From Stagnihabitans tardus (GTDB taxonomy: Bacteria; Pseudomonadota; Alphaproteobacteria; Rhodobacterales; Rhodobacteraceae): 64,000 nt of DNA. Each line of letters begins with the position of its first letter. Within the stretch, counting starts at the first letter, position 1. The DNA is taken from contig NZ_JAABNR010000007.1 in NCBI RefSeq assembly GCF_009925085.1, forward strand, positions 62,001-126,000, in the 5' to 3' direction. Positions 43,527 through 51,780 of the stretch are shown in pieces. Below the pieces are notes generated by a model that saw nothing but the letters and a program-made list of their open reading frames with translations, was not told the DNA's origin and searched no databases. The translations under genes and the position numbers were made by a program.

Positions 43527-45593
43527 TCACTCGACCGAAACCGGTCCGGCAGAGCCCGGGGCACCCGGCAGGGTGTTCGGGTGCAGCTCGGCGCCGATCT
43601 GCTTGTCGGCGGGCACGAAGACGCGCTCGCGGATGATGTTGTCCTCGGCCCAGTTGTACATGAAGATGGGCGCACCGGCCGGGATATTGGCGAAGCGCTT
43701 GTTCACGATCAGCGCGCCGGGATAGGCCGTCAGGCCGATGCCGTCGAGATTCTCGGTATAGAGCTTCTGGTAGTCCTTCATCAGGGCCTGACGCTCGGCC
43801 GGATCGCGCGAGGCGATGAACTTGTTCACGATATCGACCATGGCCTTTTCATGGTCGAGGAGATCAAGCTCTCCGGCGCCATTGGCCTTGTGGTTGACAT
43901 CGGTCGTCGGTCCGGTCGGCGCAAGCGCCGTGGTGTTCTGGACGACGGTGATCAGCTCGGTGCCGTTGCGGATGATGATCCAGTCGAACTTGCCCGAGTC
44001 GCGGGCATTGTCGAAGTCCTTGCCGGTCAGGGCGCTCAGCGTCACCTTGACGCCCACTTCGCCCATCATGGCCACGACACCCTCGGCGAGGTTCTTGTCG
44101 GTGGCATAGTCGGACTGGGTCAGGAGCGTGACGTTCAGGTTCCCGCCACCCGCGACGTTGACGAAGCCGTCGCCGTCGGTGTCGGTCAGACCCGCCGCTT
44201 CCAGCTGCGCCTTGGCCGAGGCCGCGTCATAGGGATAGAAGACGGTCGAGGCCTTGTCGTAGTAGGAGGTCCCGTCATAGAGGCCGCCCGGATAGGGCAC
44301 GGTGAAGGGGCCCTTGACCAGGCTGTCGCCCAGGCGCTGGCGGTCGATCGCATAGGTGATCGCCTTGCGGAAATCGAGGTTCCGGTTCAGGTCACGGATC
44401 GCCTGGCCCTCGGGCGTGGGTTCACCCCAGCCATTGCCCGACAGGTTCGGATAGAGCGTATAGCCGATGGTGCGCGGACCGAAGGCGAGCTTGGCGGGCG
44501 AAGCCGGGTCGGCCGCCTTCTTCAGCGCCTCGACATAGTTTTCCGCCTGTTCCAGGTTCGAGAAGTCGCCCGTGCCGGCCACGGCCTGCACGTCGCGGTC
44601 GCCCCAGGTGCTCAGGCGATACTGCATCTCGTCGAGATAGGGCAGCTGGTTGCCGGCCTCGTCGACCTTCCAGTAATAGGGGTTGCGGCGCAGGACGACC
44701 ACGTCATCGGGACGATGCTCGACCACGGTCCAGCCGCCCATGACGGGGAAGTTCATGTAATCGCTGGGGAAAGCCTTCTGGAAGGCCTCGTAGGAGGCGC
44801 CGCCATACTTCGGATGCTGCGGCTTCAGGATATGGCTCGGGCCGGGGCAGAAGTTGCCGTAAGCCATGTTGTAGAGCACCGCTTCGGGGAAGGGCGTCTG
44901 GAAGGTCAGCGTGAAGGTATAGTCATCCACGTTGGCATAGACGGCGTCCGAATAGGTCGCAGGAGCGGCGCCCATCAGCGGCGTGACCTCGGGGTCGCCC
45001 ACGACGTCGTTGAAGTAGAATTCGGTGTCAGCGGTGGTGAAGGGCGCGCCATCCGACCACTTGGCCCCCTCGACGAGGTGCACGGTCAGCGTCTTGCCAT
45101 CTTCGGACCATTCCCAGGACTTGGCCAGGTTCGGCATGGGCTGCAGGTCGGCCGCATTGACCTGGAAGAGCGGACCCGTGCGGGTCAGGCATTCCACCAG
45201 GCCGATGTCGATGCCGCCCCAGCCGTAGGATTGACCGGCCCAGAAGTTCCAGCCCTCGGGACGGCCGCCGATCACATGGCGCATCACGTCGCCATAGACG
45301 CCATTGCCGTCGGGCATGTTGGCGGTCTTGTAGACCATGGGCTCTTTCGGCAGGCGCTCCGCCACCGGAGGCAGCTTGCCCGCATCGACGAAAGCCTTGA
45401 CCCAGGCCGGCTCGTTATAGGCGGGCAGGGCCTTGAACTCGGCGATGTCAGAGCGGTTGACGAAGACAGGCTGGCCCTGGGCATCGAATTTCGGGGCGTC
45501 CGGCGGGGTCGTGGGGGCCATCACATCGGCACTCACGGCGTAAGCGGACACGCCCAGCAGAAGCGCTGCCATCGCAGCGCGCTGGATCATCAT
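43527..45593 (-). CDS. ABC importer solute-binding protein, family 5 (alpha-galactoside type)
   Basis: A 688-residue periplasmic binding protein, larger than most OppA/DppA homologues (about 540), as seen in sugar-binding members such as AgpA. Sec signal peptide 1-22 ends SADV. The typical region GKTLTVHLVEGAKWSDGAPFT (about 165) marks family 5. It is the first gene of the operon, followed by permeases, ATPase, GH36, GH4 and halogenase. Specific binding of alpha-galactosides is inferred from the operon, not seen directly. Confidence 0.9.
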   Translation of the reverse strand: MMIQRAAMAALLLGVSAYAVSADVMAPTTPPDAPKFDAQGQPVFVNRSDIAEFKALPAYNEPAWVKAFVDAGKLPPVAERLPKEPMVYKTANMPDGNGVYGDVMRHVIGGRPEGWNFWAGQSYGWGGIDIGLVECLTRTGPLFQVNAADLQPMPNLAKSWEWSEDGKTLTVHLVEGAKWSDGAPFTTADTEFYFNDVVGDPEVTPLMGAAPATYSDAVYANVDDYTFTLTFQTPFPEAVLYNMAYGNFCPGPSHILKPQHPKYGGASYEAFQKAFPSDYMNFPVMGGWTVVEHRPDDVVVLRRNPYYWKVDEAGNQLPYLDEMQYRLSTWGDRDVQAVAGTGDFSNLEQAENYVEALKKAADPASPAKLAFGPRTIGYTLYPNLSGNGWGEPTPEGQAIRDLNRNLDFRKAITYAIDRQRLGDSLVKGPFTVPYPGGLYDGTSYYDKASTVFYPYDAASAKAQLEAAGLTDTDGDGFVNVAGGGNLNVTLLTQSDYATDKNLAEGVVAMMGEVGVKVTLSALTGKDFDNARDSGKFDWIIIRNGTELITVVQNTTALAPTGPTTDVNHKANGAGELDLLDHEKAMVDIVNKFIASRDPAERQALMKDYQKLYTENLDGIGLTAYPGALIVNKRFANIPAGAPIFMYNWAEDNIIRERVFVPADKQIGAELHPNTLPGAPGSAGPVSVE

Positions 45594-45653
45594 GGTTTAT
45601 CTCCTCCCGATGGCCCCATTCCAGGGCCGATTTTTCGCGTCAAAGATGCGAGA

Positions 45654-45679
45654 CCCGAGGCAATCCTCCTCGCCTCGGG
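45654..45679. promoter_or_regulatory. Inverted repeat in the divergent promoter
   Basis: Perfect 8-bp arms CCCGAGGC (45654-45661) and GCCTCGGG (45672-45679) with a 10-base spacer, 60 bases upstream of the binding-protein start and 85 before the AraC gene. It could be a regulator site for the operon; AraC proteins more often use direct repeats, so this is tentative. Confidence 0.4.
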
Positions 45680-45763
45680 TAGGGTTACCTTGAGGCATGT
45701 CGGCCCTTGCCAACAATGGCGAATTGCGAGATTCTATTCCGGCTTTCTAAGATCGGGGGGATC

Positions 45764-46666
45764 ATGAAGGATTTGGCCGAGGAAGAGCGCCTCAAGGGGG
45801 CTCCAAAGCACGAGCGGCACTTCTACTCCGCCTCCCGCGCCTTCGGCCGCTTCGGCATGCGGATCTTCGAGCCCCAGGTCATGGCGGCGCCGCATTGGCA
45901 TGGCCACCTGGAGGCGAATTTCGCCATGGGCCATGCCATGGGCTATGACGTTGACAATGAAAAGATAATCGTGCCGCCGGGGCGGCTGGCCGTCTTCTGG
46001 GCGGGCATCCCGCACAGGCTTTACGACGTGACCCCCAGCGGTGAGGCCGCGCCGCGCCTCGCCAATATCTACCTGCCGCTCGATACCTTCCTGATGATGA
46101 ACCACATCATGGCGATGCAGGTGGCCATGCTGGGCGGGGGGATGATTCTCTTGCCGGAATCCCTCTGCGACGAGGGGCTGATCCGGCGCTGGTATTCCGA
46201 TTATCGCTCGGGCGACTTTGAACGCACCGAGATCATGAAGATGGAGCTGAACGCGCTCTTCCGCCGCGCCTTCCTGGGCCCGCCCGAATACCTGCGCCTG
46301 CCGCGCAACGATGCGGCGGGAGAGAGGGCGCTGTCCTCGGCCCATATCCGCCATGTGATCGCCATGGTGCAGGCGGTGCTCGAGAACCTGGGCAAGCCGC
46401 TGCGCAATGCCGAGATCACGGCGGTGACCGGGCTGCACGAGAATTACGCCCTGTCGCTTTTTACCCGGGTGATGCAGACGCCGCTGAAGCAGTTCGTGCT
46501 GCGGATGCGGTTGATGCGGGCGCGGGCGCTTCTGGTAGAAAGCGCGCTGGCCATCGCCTCGGTGGCCGAGGCTTCGGGATTTACCTCGATTTCCCAGTTC
46601 TACCACCAGTTCAAGGCGGCCTATGGCGCCTCTCCGAACGAGGTGCGCAACCAGTATCTCGGCTAG
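45764..46666 (+). CDS. AraC-family regulator (second, MelR-like)
   Basis: A 300-residue regulator divergent from the transport operon. The N-terminal cupin (about 25-120; PHWHGHLEANFAMGH with the His cluster) resembles MelR, the melibiose regulator. The C-terminal double helix-turn-helix is at about 200-295 (SISQFYHQFKAAYGASPNEVR). ATG 45764 follows GGGGGG. Likely activates the operon from 45593 when an alpha-galactoside is present. Confidence 0.9.
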   Translation: MKDLAEEERLKGAPKHERHFYSASRAFGRFGMRIFEPQVMAAPHWHGHLEANFAMGHAMGYDVDNEKIIVPPGRLAVFWAGIPHRLYDVTPSGEAAPRLANIYLPLDTFLMMNHIMAMQVAMLGGGMILLPESLCDEGLIRRWYSDYRSGDFERTEIMKMELNALFRRAFLGPPEYLRLPRNDAAGERALSSAHIRHVIAMVQAVLENLGKPLRNAEITAVTGLHENYALSLFTRVMQTPLKQFVLRMRLMRARALLVESALAIASVAEASGFTSISQFYHQFKAAYGASPNEVRNQYLG

Positions 46667-46835
46667 GGCGGGTTCCGCCGACTGCAAGGCCAGGGCAGGA
46701 TCGGCGCGGTCGCCCTGCCGACTGGGCGAGGGTTTCCGGGGGCAGGGCCCCCGGGGGCAGCGGTCACGGTCCAGTCGGCGGGGCGAGGTCTGGAGGCCGG
46801 GCGCGGCGGGTGCAGTCGGCAGACCCCCGCCAACG
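46667..46835. repeat. GCCGACTG motif cluster
   Basis: Non-coding. Two GCCGACTG copies on the + strand (about 46677 and 46717) and two inverted CAGTCGGC copies (about 46772 and 46812) in 140 bases. An imperfect CCCGGGGGC/GGGGGCCC-rich hairpin lies in the middle. Confidence 0.65.
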
Positions 46836-46865
46836 AAAAAGCCCTCACCGGGGGTGAGGGCTTTT
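46836..46865 (-). terminator. Rho-independent terminator of tRNA-His
   Basis: AAAAAGCCCTCACC / GGTGAGGGCTTTT with a two-to-four-base G loop, three bases past the tRNA 3' end on the minus strand. The A-run on the + strand supplies the T-run for the tRNA transcript. Confidence 0.9.
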
Positions 46866-46868
46866 CGA

Positions 46869-46945
46869 TGGTACCGCCTTCCCGGTTCGAACGGGAGACC
46901 CCTAGATCCACAATCTAGTGCTCTAACCAGCTGAGCTAAGGCGGC
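46869..46945 (-). tRNA. tRNA-His (anticodon GTG)
   Basis: Minus-strand cloverleaf: acceptor GCCGCCT / AGGCGGT with a G1-T72 wobble, anticodon stem CTAGA/TCTAG around TTGTGGA, T-loop GTTCGAA, encoded CCA (46869-46871). The base before G1 would be T, and position 73 is A. Most bacteria encode G-1 and C73; the absence of G-1 with A73 is a known alphaproteobacterial trait matched by an altered histidyl-tRNA synthetase. Confidence 0.95.
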
Positions 46946-47103
46946 ACACGGGGGCCATTTAGGCCCAACCGAGACCGGGGTCAACCCGAAAATTGCCGTC
47001 CCAAGGCAGGACTTGCCCCCTGTCCCCGGCTTGACAGAAGCCGCCCGGGGGCTCAAAGCACGGGAAACCTTCCACCGAAACCGATCCATCGGGGGCTCGC
47101 GCC

Positions 47104-47322
47104 ATGGGCATCGACAAGCAAAGCGACCTTTCCGCCAATATCCAGATCGGGCCGACCGATCAGGGCATGGTGCGCATCTATATCGAGGCCGACAACGGCA
47201 TCGAGATCCCGATGGATTTCGACCCCGAAGAGGCCTTGGAAATCGCCGAAGAACTCCGCGCCGCTGCCGAGGCGGCCCGCGACATGGGTGGGAAACCCGC
47301 AGGTGGCAAGAAGCGCCGCTGA
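47104..47322 (+). CDS. Small conserved acidic protein of unknown function
   Basis: A 72-residue protein: about 40 residues of beta-rich sequence (IQIGPTDQGMVRIYIEADNG), then an acidic helix (DPEEALEIAEELRAAAEAA) and a basic tail GKKRR. Its composition and third-position GC fit a real gene. It resembles a short family of unknown function seen in Rhodobacterales (perhaps DUF6324; unchecked). The REP-like family B pair starts two bases after its stop. Confidence 0.7.
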   Translation: MGIDKQSDLSANIQIGPTDQGMVRIYIEADNGIEIPMDFDPEEALEIAEELRAAAEAARDMGGKPAGGKKRR

Positions 47323-47324
47323 AG

Positions 47325-47406
47325 GTAGGGTGCGCTTCAGCGCACCGCCCGGGATGGTGCGCTGAAGCGCACCCTACGCTGTCACGGCGGGTTGAAACCC
47401 GCCCTA
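47325..47406. repeat. REP-like inverted pair, family B, plus a third hairpin
   Basis: GTAG followed by GGTGCGCTTCAGCGCACC (47325-47346) and its mirror GGTGCGCTGAAGCGCACC plus CTAC (47356-47377), 9 bases apart. A third stem GGCGGGTTGAAACCCGCC followed by CTA lies at 47386-47406 and overlaps the mmcB-like stop by three bases. It fills the gap between convergent genes and can fold into a large structure. Confidence 0.85.
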
Positions 47407-48021
47407 TGCCCGTGGATCGCGCAAAGCCTGAAGCCGCCCCGCCGCCTGGCGTGAGAACTTCAAGGTCAGCGCCTTGCGCCTTGCCCCGGCCAAGGGCGTC
47501 TCGGGCCCCATGCGGATGATCTCGGCATCATAGGCATCGGCCAGGATGAGCCCCGTCCCCTCGGGCAAAAGTGCCGTCGGGAAATCCGCATCCACCGCCC
47601 AGAAGAAGCGGTCGCAATAGTCGAGATAGCCCTGCCACTTGCGGTCAGCGGCATAATCCGCCCGCCCCGACTTGCACTCGATCACCCAAAGCTCTCCCTT
47701 GGGCCCCAGCGCCATGAGGTCGACCCGAAGGCCCGGCGCGGGGATCATCTCTTCGAGGCTGACGAAATCCAAAGCCATCAGCGCCCGCGCCACCCCCCGC
47801 GCGAGGCGCTGGCCAGGCAAGAGCCTGGCATCGGGCAGAGCCTGGGGCCCCAAATCGCCCGGAAGGAGCGCTGCCCCCGGCGCCTGTCCGGGCCCCGCGC
47901 CGCAAGCCGTCGCAGGCTGGTCTTGCGTCACTTCTCCCCCTGGAGCCGAGGCCCCGAACCGCGCCGGATCCGCGTCTCTCTCCTCCGTCGCAACAGGGAT
48001 CACTTGGCTTTGGCGTTCCAT
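47404..48021 (-). CDS. MmcB-like DNA repair protein
   Basis: A 205-residue protein whose C-terminal part (about 75-205) is a PD-(D/E)XK-type nuclease-like fold: LRVDLMALGPKGELWVIECK has the conserved Asp and the E-x-K, and SDRKWQGYL-type sequence follows. MmcB in Caulobacter is tied to tolerance of mitomycin C damage. The N-terminal 70 residues are Pro/Ala/Gly-rich and not conserved. ATG 48021 has GGAG upstream; the real start could be internal. Single gene. Confidence 0.85.
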   Translation of the reverse strand: MERQSQVIPVATEERDADPARFGASAPGGEVTQDQPATACGAGPGQAPGAALLPGDLGPQALPDARLLPGQRLARGVARALMALDFVSLEEMIPAPGLRVDLMALGPKGELWVIECKSGRADYAADRKWQGYLDYCDRFFWAVDADFPTALLPEGTGLILADAYDAEIIRMGPETPLAGARRKALTLKFSRQAAGRLQALRDPRA

Positions 48022-48484
48022 CCCGGGCTCCGACAGGGTCTGGAGCGAATATGAACCAAGGGTGAACACCTGTCCAGACCAGGCCCAGCCCAGACGCGAA
48101 GCCCCATGCAGTCGCGCCTTGCGCCTGCCCCCCATGAGGCCTACATTCCCCCTTGGCGGGTTCTGCTCTTCTCGTGCGAGGCTACTTTTCCAGTGGCCGA
48201 TAAGCAAGCGAACGGGGGCTGGCTCTGGCAGGATCCTGGTCCTGCTACCTGGCGCCCACCTGAGACCTCTGGCTCTCGGGAAAACCCAAGCCTTCACGGC
48301 CGCTGCGGGCCCGCCACCTGAAGACCACGAAACCTGGCGGCCCAAGACAAGTCCAGGGACCTTGGCCCAGGTGCCCCGGCAAACGGCGTGCCGATTGCCG
48401 AGGGGCAGGAGGCAGAAGTTGCGGCCCGGCCCTCCAGGCCCGAGCCTTCCTCCAAGGTCCGAACCTCTCCCCCCGCGTCAAACG
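48022..48484. other. Non-coding stretch upstream of mmcB-like gene
   Basis: About 460 bases with only shadow frames. There is slightly lower GC near 48020-48200, where a promoter for the 48021 gene is likely. No repeat or RNA recognised. Confidence 0.4.
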
Positions 48485-48517
48485 AAAAGGCCCGGGGGTC
48501 AATCCCCCGGGCCTTTT
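48485..48517 (-). terminator. Strong rho-independent terminator
   Basis: AAAAGGCCCGGGGG / CCCCCGGGCCTTTT with a TCAAT loop: a 14-bp stem including A/T ends, usable in both directions. It is 30 bases after the stop of the small membrane protein. Confidence 0.9.
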
Positions 48518-48547
48518 CGCGCCCCTCTCGGGGCCTGTCCTGCAAGA

Positions 48548-48847
48548 TCAGCGCCGGATGCCCGGACGCTTCTGAACCCGAGCCTCAACCCGGATCGGAA
48601 TCAGCTTGCCGCCACGCGGGCCCTCGTCCTCGGCCAGGGACATGACGGCGATGGCGAATTGCACGCCGGCGAAAACGACCCCATGGAAGACCCAAAGCAT
48701 CAAGGCCGCCACGACACCCATGTCGCTGCCCCGCACAAGGTGACCGATCCCCGCCACGTCCAGCGCCACGAGGGCAAAGACGAAAGCGGCCGAGACGGCG
48801 AAACCGAAGGCAACCTGGGTGATGTAAAGGCGGACGAGCTGCGGCAT
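48548..48847 (-). CDS. Small membrane protein of unknown function
   Basis: A 99-residue protein with two TM helices (about 10-32 and 42-66). The cytoplasmic tail is basic (GGKLIPIRVEARVQKRPGIRR). ATG 48847 has GGGAGGAATC upstream, a near-ideal ribosome site that decides the start over longer frames. It is followed by a strong terminator. Conserved-looking, with no domain known to me. Confidence 0.75.
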   Translation of the reverse strand: MPQLVRLYITQVAFGFAVSAAFVFALVALDVAGIGHLVRGSDMGVVAALMLWVFHGVVFAGVQFAIAVMSLAEDEGPRGGKLIPIRVEARVQKRPGIRR

Positions 48848-49010
48848 GATTCCTCCCATGAACGAGCTTCCTGTAATGAAAGCGTAACACTTCAAGATTG
48901 CAAGGGAAGTCAGAAAAAAGACACAATCTGTCGCGGTCGCGGAAATCCGCCGCCGCTGCGCAGAAAGATGGCAAGCTGCGCCCGCGAGAACGGGGGGCTC
49001 CCGCAGGAAC

Positions 49011-49097
49011 GGGGGGCTCCCGCCCCCCGACCCCCCCGGCCCAAGGGGCGCAGGCGCCCCCTGGGAACCCCCGTGAGTATTTGGGCCAGGTTGAAAG
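49011..49097 (+). repeat. Composite intergenic element, orphan copy
   Basis: Hairpin GGGGGGCTCCCGCCCCCC at 49011-49028, a second stem GGGGCGCAGGCGCCCC at about 49045-49060, then CCGTGAGTATTTGGGCCA and TTGAAAG (49071-49097). Unlike the other copies it does not follow a gene on its own strand; it lies between the purD 3' end and the small membrane protein promoter. Confidence 0.65.
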
Positions 49098-49155
49098 CCG
49101 AAGAGTGCCCAGGGATCGCTTGGGTCCAGGGTCCTGCCGTGTGACGCGGGGAGGC

Positions 49156-50424
49156 TCAGCCCTTCAAGGCCCGCCAGCCGATGTCGGAGCGGCAAAAGCC
49201 CTCGGGCCAGTCGAGGTGGTCGATCATCGCATAGGCGCGGTTGCGCGCCTCTTCGAGGCTGGCGCCCCGCGCGGTCACGTTGAGCACGCGGCCGCCATTG
49301 GCGACGATCCGGCCCTCCTTCTCGGCGGTGCCCGCATGAAAGACCATGTGGCGGCTGTCCTCGGGCACGCGTTTCAGCCCATGGATGACCGAGCCCTTCT
49401 GATAGGCGCCGGGATAGCCCCTGGCCGCCATGACCACGGTCAGGGCATGGTCATCGGCCCAGTTCACGCGGGCTTGGTCCAGGGTGCCCTCGGCACAGGC
49501 CAAAAGCAGGTCCAGCGCCTGGCCCCCCAGCCGCATCATCAGCACCTGGGTCTCGGGGTCGCCGAAACGGGCATTGTATTCGACGAGGCGCGCGCGGCCC
49601 TTCTCGATCATCAGGCCCGCATAGAGCACGCCCTGATAGGGGGTGCCACGCCGGGCCATCTCGGCAATCGTCGGCATCACGATCTCGGCCAGGACCTGGG
49701 CCTGGATCGCCTCGGTCAGGACCGGGGCAGGGGAGTAAGCCCCCATCCCGCCGGTGTTCGGCCCCTGGTCGCCATCGAAGACGCGCTTGTGGTCCTGGGC
49801 GGTGCCGACGGGGAGGGCGCTGGTGCCATCGGTCAGGATGAAGAAAGAGGCCTCTTCGCCCCCCATGAACTCCTCGATGACGACTTCCGCCCCTGCCGCG
49901 CCGAGGGAGCCGCCGAACATGTCGTCGATGGCGGCCAGGGCTTCGCCCAAGGTCATGGCCACGACGACACCCTTGCCCGCCGCCAGCCCATCGGCCTTGA
50001 TCACGATGGGCGCGCCCTGCGCCGTGACATAGGCGCGGGCCGGGGCGGCCTCGGTGAAGCGGGCCCAGGCGGCGGTGGGCGCGCCGCAGGCGTCGCAGAC
50101 CTCCTTGGTGAAGGCCTTGGAGGCCTCGAGCTGGGCCGCGGCCTGCGAGGGGCCGAAGGTCAGGATGCCAGCGGCCCTTGCCGCATCGGCGACGCCAGCG
50201 GCCAGGGGCGCCTCGGGGCCGATCACCAGGAAGTCGATGGCATTGCCCTCGCAGAACTCCACGACCGAAGCGCCATCGAGGATGTCGATATCGGCGACCT
50301 CGGCCAGGCCCGCGATCCCCGCATTGCCCGGAGCCACGATGAGCCGGTCGGTCTTGGGGTTCTGCTTGATGGCCCAGGCCAGCGCATGTTCCCGCCCGCC
50401 GCTGCCGAGGATGAGGATGTTCAT
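49156..50424 (-). CDS. purD: Phosphoribosylamine-glycine ligase
   Basis: Second step of de novo purine synthesis, joining glycine to phosphoribosylamine with ATP. The 422 residues start MNILILGSGGREHAL (family signature) and have the ATP-grasp domain (about 100-325) with GPNTGGMGAYSP (about 225-236) and EYNARFGDPETQ near 285. ATG 50424 has GAGGAAAT upstream. Single gene divergent from the small unknowns at 50600. Confidence 0.96.
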   Translation of the reverse strand: MNILILGSGGREHALAWAIKQNPKTDRLIVAPGNAGIAGLAEVADIDILDGASVVEFCEGNAIDFLVIGPEAPLAAGVADAARAAGILTFGPSQAAAQLEASKAFTKEVCDACGAPTAAWARFTEAAPARAYVTAQGAPIVIKADGLAAGKGVVVAMTLGEALAAIDDMFGGSLGAAGAEVVIEEFMGGEEASFFILTDGTSALPVGTAQDHKRVFDGDQGPNTGGMGAYSPAPVLTEAIQAQVLAEIVMPTIAEMARRGTPYQGVLYAGLMIEKGRARLVEYNARFGDPETQVLMMRLGGQALDLLLACAEGTLDQARVNWADDHALTVVMAARGYPGAYQKGSVIHGLKRVPEDSRHMVFHAGTAEKEGRIVANGGRVLNVTARGASLEEARNRAYAMIDHLDWPEGFCRSDIGWRALKG

Positions 50425-50599
50425 GGGGGATTTCCTCTGTTCAATGGGGTTGGGGCCTCTTAGGCTGGCGGGGCGGTTTGGGCAAGGGGATTGGGCATGG
50501 GTCCTGCCGACTGCCAGGCCTGCGACGGACCCCGGGCCTGGGCCCCGCCGACTGGGGGCTTCGGGGCGGCGGAGGGCGGGGACAGGGACGGGGGATCGG
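50425..50599. repeat. Promoter gap with two GCCGACTG copies
   Basis: CTGCCGACTG at about 50505 and CCGCCGACTG at about 50547, in the divergent gap between purD and the 50600 gene. Both are on the + strand. Confidence 0.6.
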
Positions 50600-50992
50600 A
50601 TGCAGAGGTTCAAGAGATTTCGGCTCTGGCTGATCATAGGCCTTGGGGTCATCCCCTTCACCGGCCTGCCCATGGCGGTGCAGGTGGGCCTGGCCGTGGG
50701 GGTGGTGGTGCTTTTGATGGCGCTCTCCGCCTGGGCGCGGAACCCCGGGACCTTGGGCGAGGACGGCGATGGCTTTCCGACCGGGTCGGGCTTCTTGCCA
50801 GCCGGGCCCTGGAGCGGGTCGGGGGAGGATGCGGCTTCGGGTGCGCAGTCCGGAGATCATGCGACCGGTCCTGGCGGCCACCATCACGGCGGATATGGCG
50901 GCGGAGCGGCCGACTCGGGCCAGGCGGCGGCTGCGGCGGATGGTGGTGGCGGGGGAGACGGAGGGGGTGGGGGAGGAGGCGGCGGTGACTGA
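50600..50992 (+). CDS. Small membrane protein with Gly-rich tail (doubtful 3' half)
   Basis: A 130-residue frame from ATG 50600. Residues 1-47 hold a basic start and two hydrophobic helices (LWLIIGLGVIPF and VQVGLAVGVVVLLMAL), a believable small membrane protein. From about residue 75 it turns into Gly/His/Asp-rich low complexity and overlaps, in another frame, the 50829 gene, whose codons have much better third-position GC. Either the two genes overlap by 160 bases or this one has been shifted out of frame. Confidence 0.45.
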   Translation: MQRFKRFRLWLIIGLGVIPFTGLPMAVQVGLAVGVVVLLMALSAWARNPGTLGEDGDGFPTGSGFLPAGPWSGSGEDAASGAQSGDHATGPGGHHHGGYGGGAADSGQAAAAADGGGGGDGGGGGGGGGD

Positions 50993-51188
50993 CCCCGATC
51001 TCTGGGCCCGCATCGAAGCCCAGCCCCTGCGGACCGCCGAGGGCCAGGACCTCGCCGCCGCCCTGGCCGTCGAAAGCTCCCTCCTGCCGGACCAGATTGC
51101 GCCCACCCTCGCAGAGTACCGGCGCTGGCGTTACCTGCGCAGCCTGGACCCAGGCCTCGTGTCGCCACCGATCATGCCCTGGATCTAG
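50829..51188 (+). CDS. Hypothetical protein, overlaps previous gene
   Basis: A 119-residue frame beginning MRLRVRSPEIMRPVLAATIT. Codons are strongly G/C at third positions, as in real genes here. It contains an Arg-rich helix (RARRRLRRMVV), then LWARIEAQPL and EYRRWRYLRSL, reminiscent of proteins that precede a Gly-rich domain, but it stops soon after. ATG 50829 lies too close to its GGGGGAGG, so an in-frame upstream start at 50769 or coupling to the 50600 frame is possible. May be a truncated gene. Confidence 0.5.
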   Translation: MRLRVRSPEIMRPVLAATITADMAAERPTRARRRLRRMVVAGETEGVGEEAAVTDPDLWARIEAQPLRTAEGQDLAAALAVESSLLPDQIAPTLAEYRRWRYLRSLDPGLVSPPIMPWI

Positions 51189-51263
51189 GCCTGGGCCGAA
51201 GAGGCCAGCCCCTCGCCCTGGGTCAAACCGGCTCTCCCCTGGCCCCAAGGCACCGGGCCCTCC

Positions 51264-51641
51264 TTGGGCAGCGGTCACCCTGGCGAAGCGCGGTGGAGGC
51301 GTTGGACGGACTCGGGTCGGCTTGACGAGGTGAAAGCCCGGGTCCTCGATGCGGGACGCCGCGACAATGCCGCCACCCTGGCGGCCTACCGCGCCGAATT
51401 CGGGACGGAGCCGCCTCCCTGGCTCTGGCCCTCCACGGCGGAGCTTGCCGAGGAGGACGGGTTCCGGCTTCGCCTTGTGGGGCTGGGCTTCGCCTGTTTC
51501 GGTGCCATTTGGCTTTTCGCGGAATTTCTCCCCCCTCTCTTGGCCTTCGGCCTTGCCAGCTTCGGCTTGTTCGGCCCCCTCGTGATCTGGCTGCACGGCC
51601 ACGCGGACATCTGGACCTGCAACCTGAAGCTGCCGGACTGA
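51264..51641 (+). CDS. Small membrane protein of unknown function
   Basis: A frame of up to 125 residues with no ATG at its head (TTG 51264 or GTG 51330 are candidates). The C-terminal half has two hydrophobic helices (LRLVGLGFACFGAIWLFAEF and LLAFGLASFGLFGPLVIWL) after a charged segment, followed by HADIWTCNLKLPD. Third-position GC is good. Reads towards xseA with a 139-base gap. Confidence 0.5.
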   Translation: MGSGHPGEARWRRWTDSGRLDEVKARVLDAGRRDNAATLAAYRAEFGTEPPPWLWPSTAELAEEDGFRLRLVGLGFACFGAIWLFAEFLPPLLAFGLASFGLFGPLVIWLHGHADIWTCNLKLPD

Positions 51642-51780
51642 ACGCCGAATTGACCCCGACTCCTGGTCCCGCATCACGACGCAGCCCTCGGCCATGCAGG
51701 ATGTCACCCGCTGGAACGGGTCCCAAGTATCGCGACCGCGCCCCGTTGCCTTTCCCCTTGCCCCGAGGCACAAATCCCCC

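Noticed and set aside
39657-45593. ABC importer as an oligopeptide transporter
   Set aside because: The family name fits, but three alpha-galactosidases in and beside the operon and a MelR-like regulator favour alpha-galactosides. Peptide uptake is not strictly excluded.
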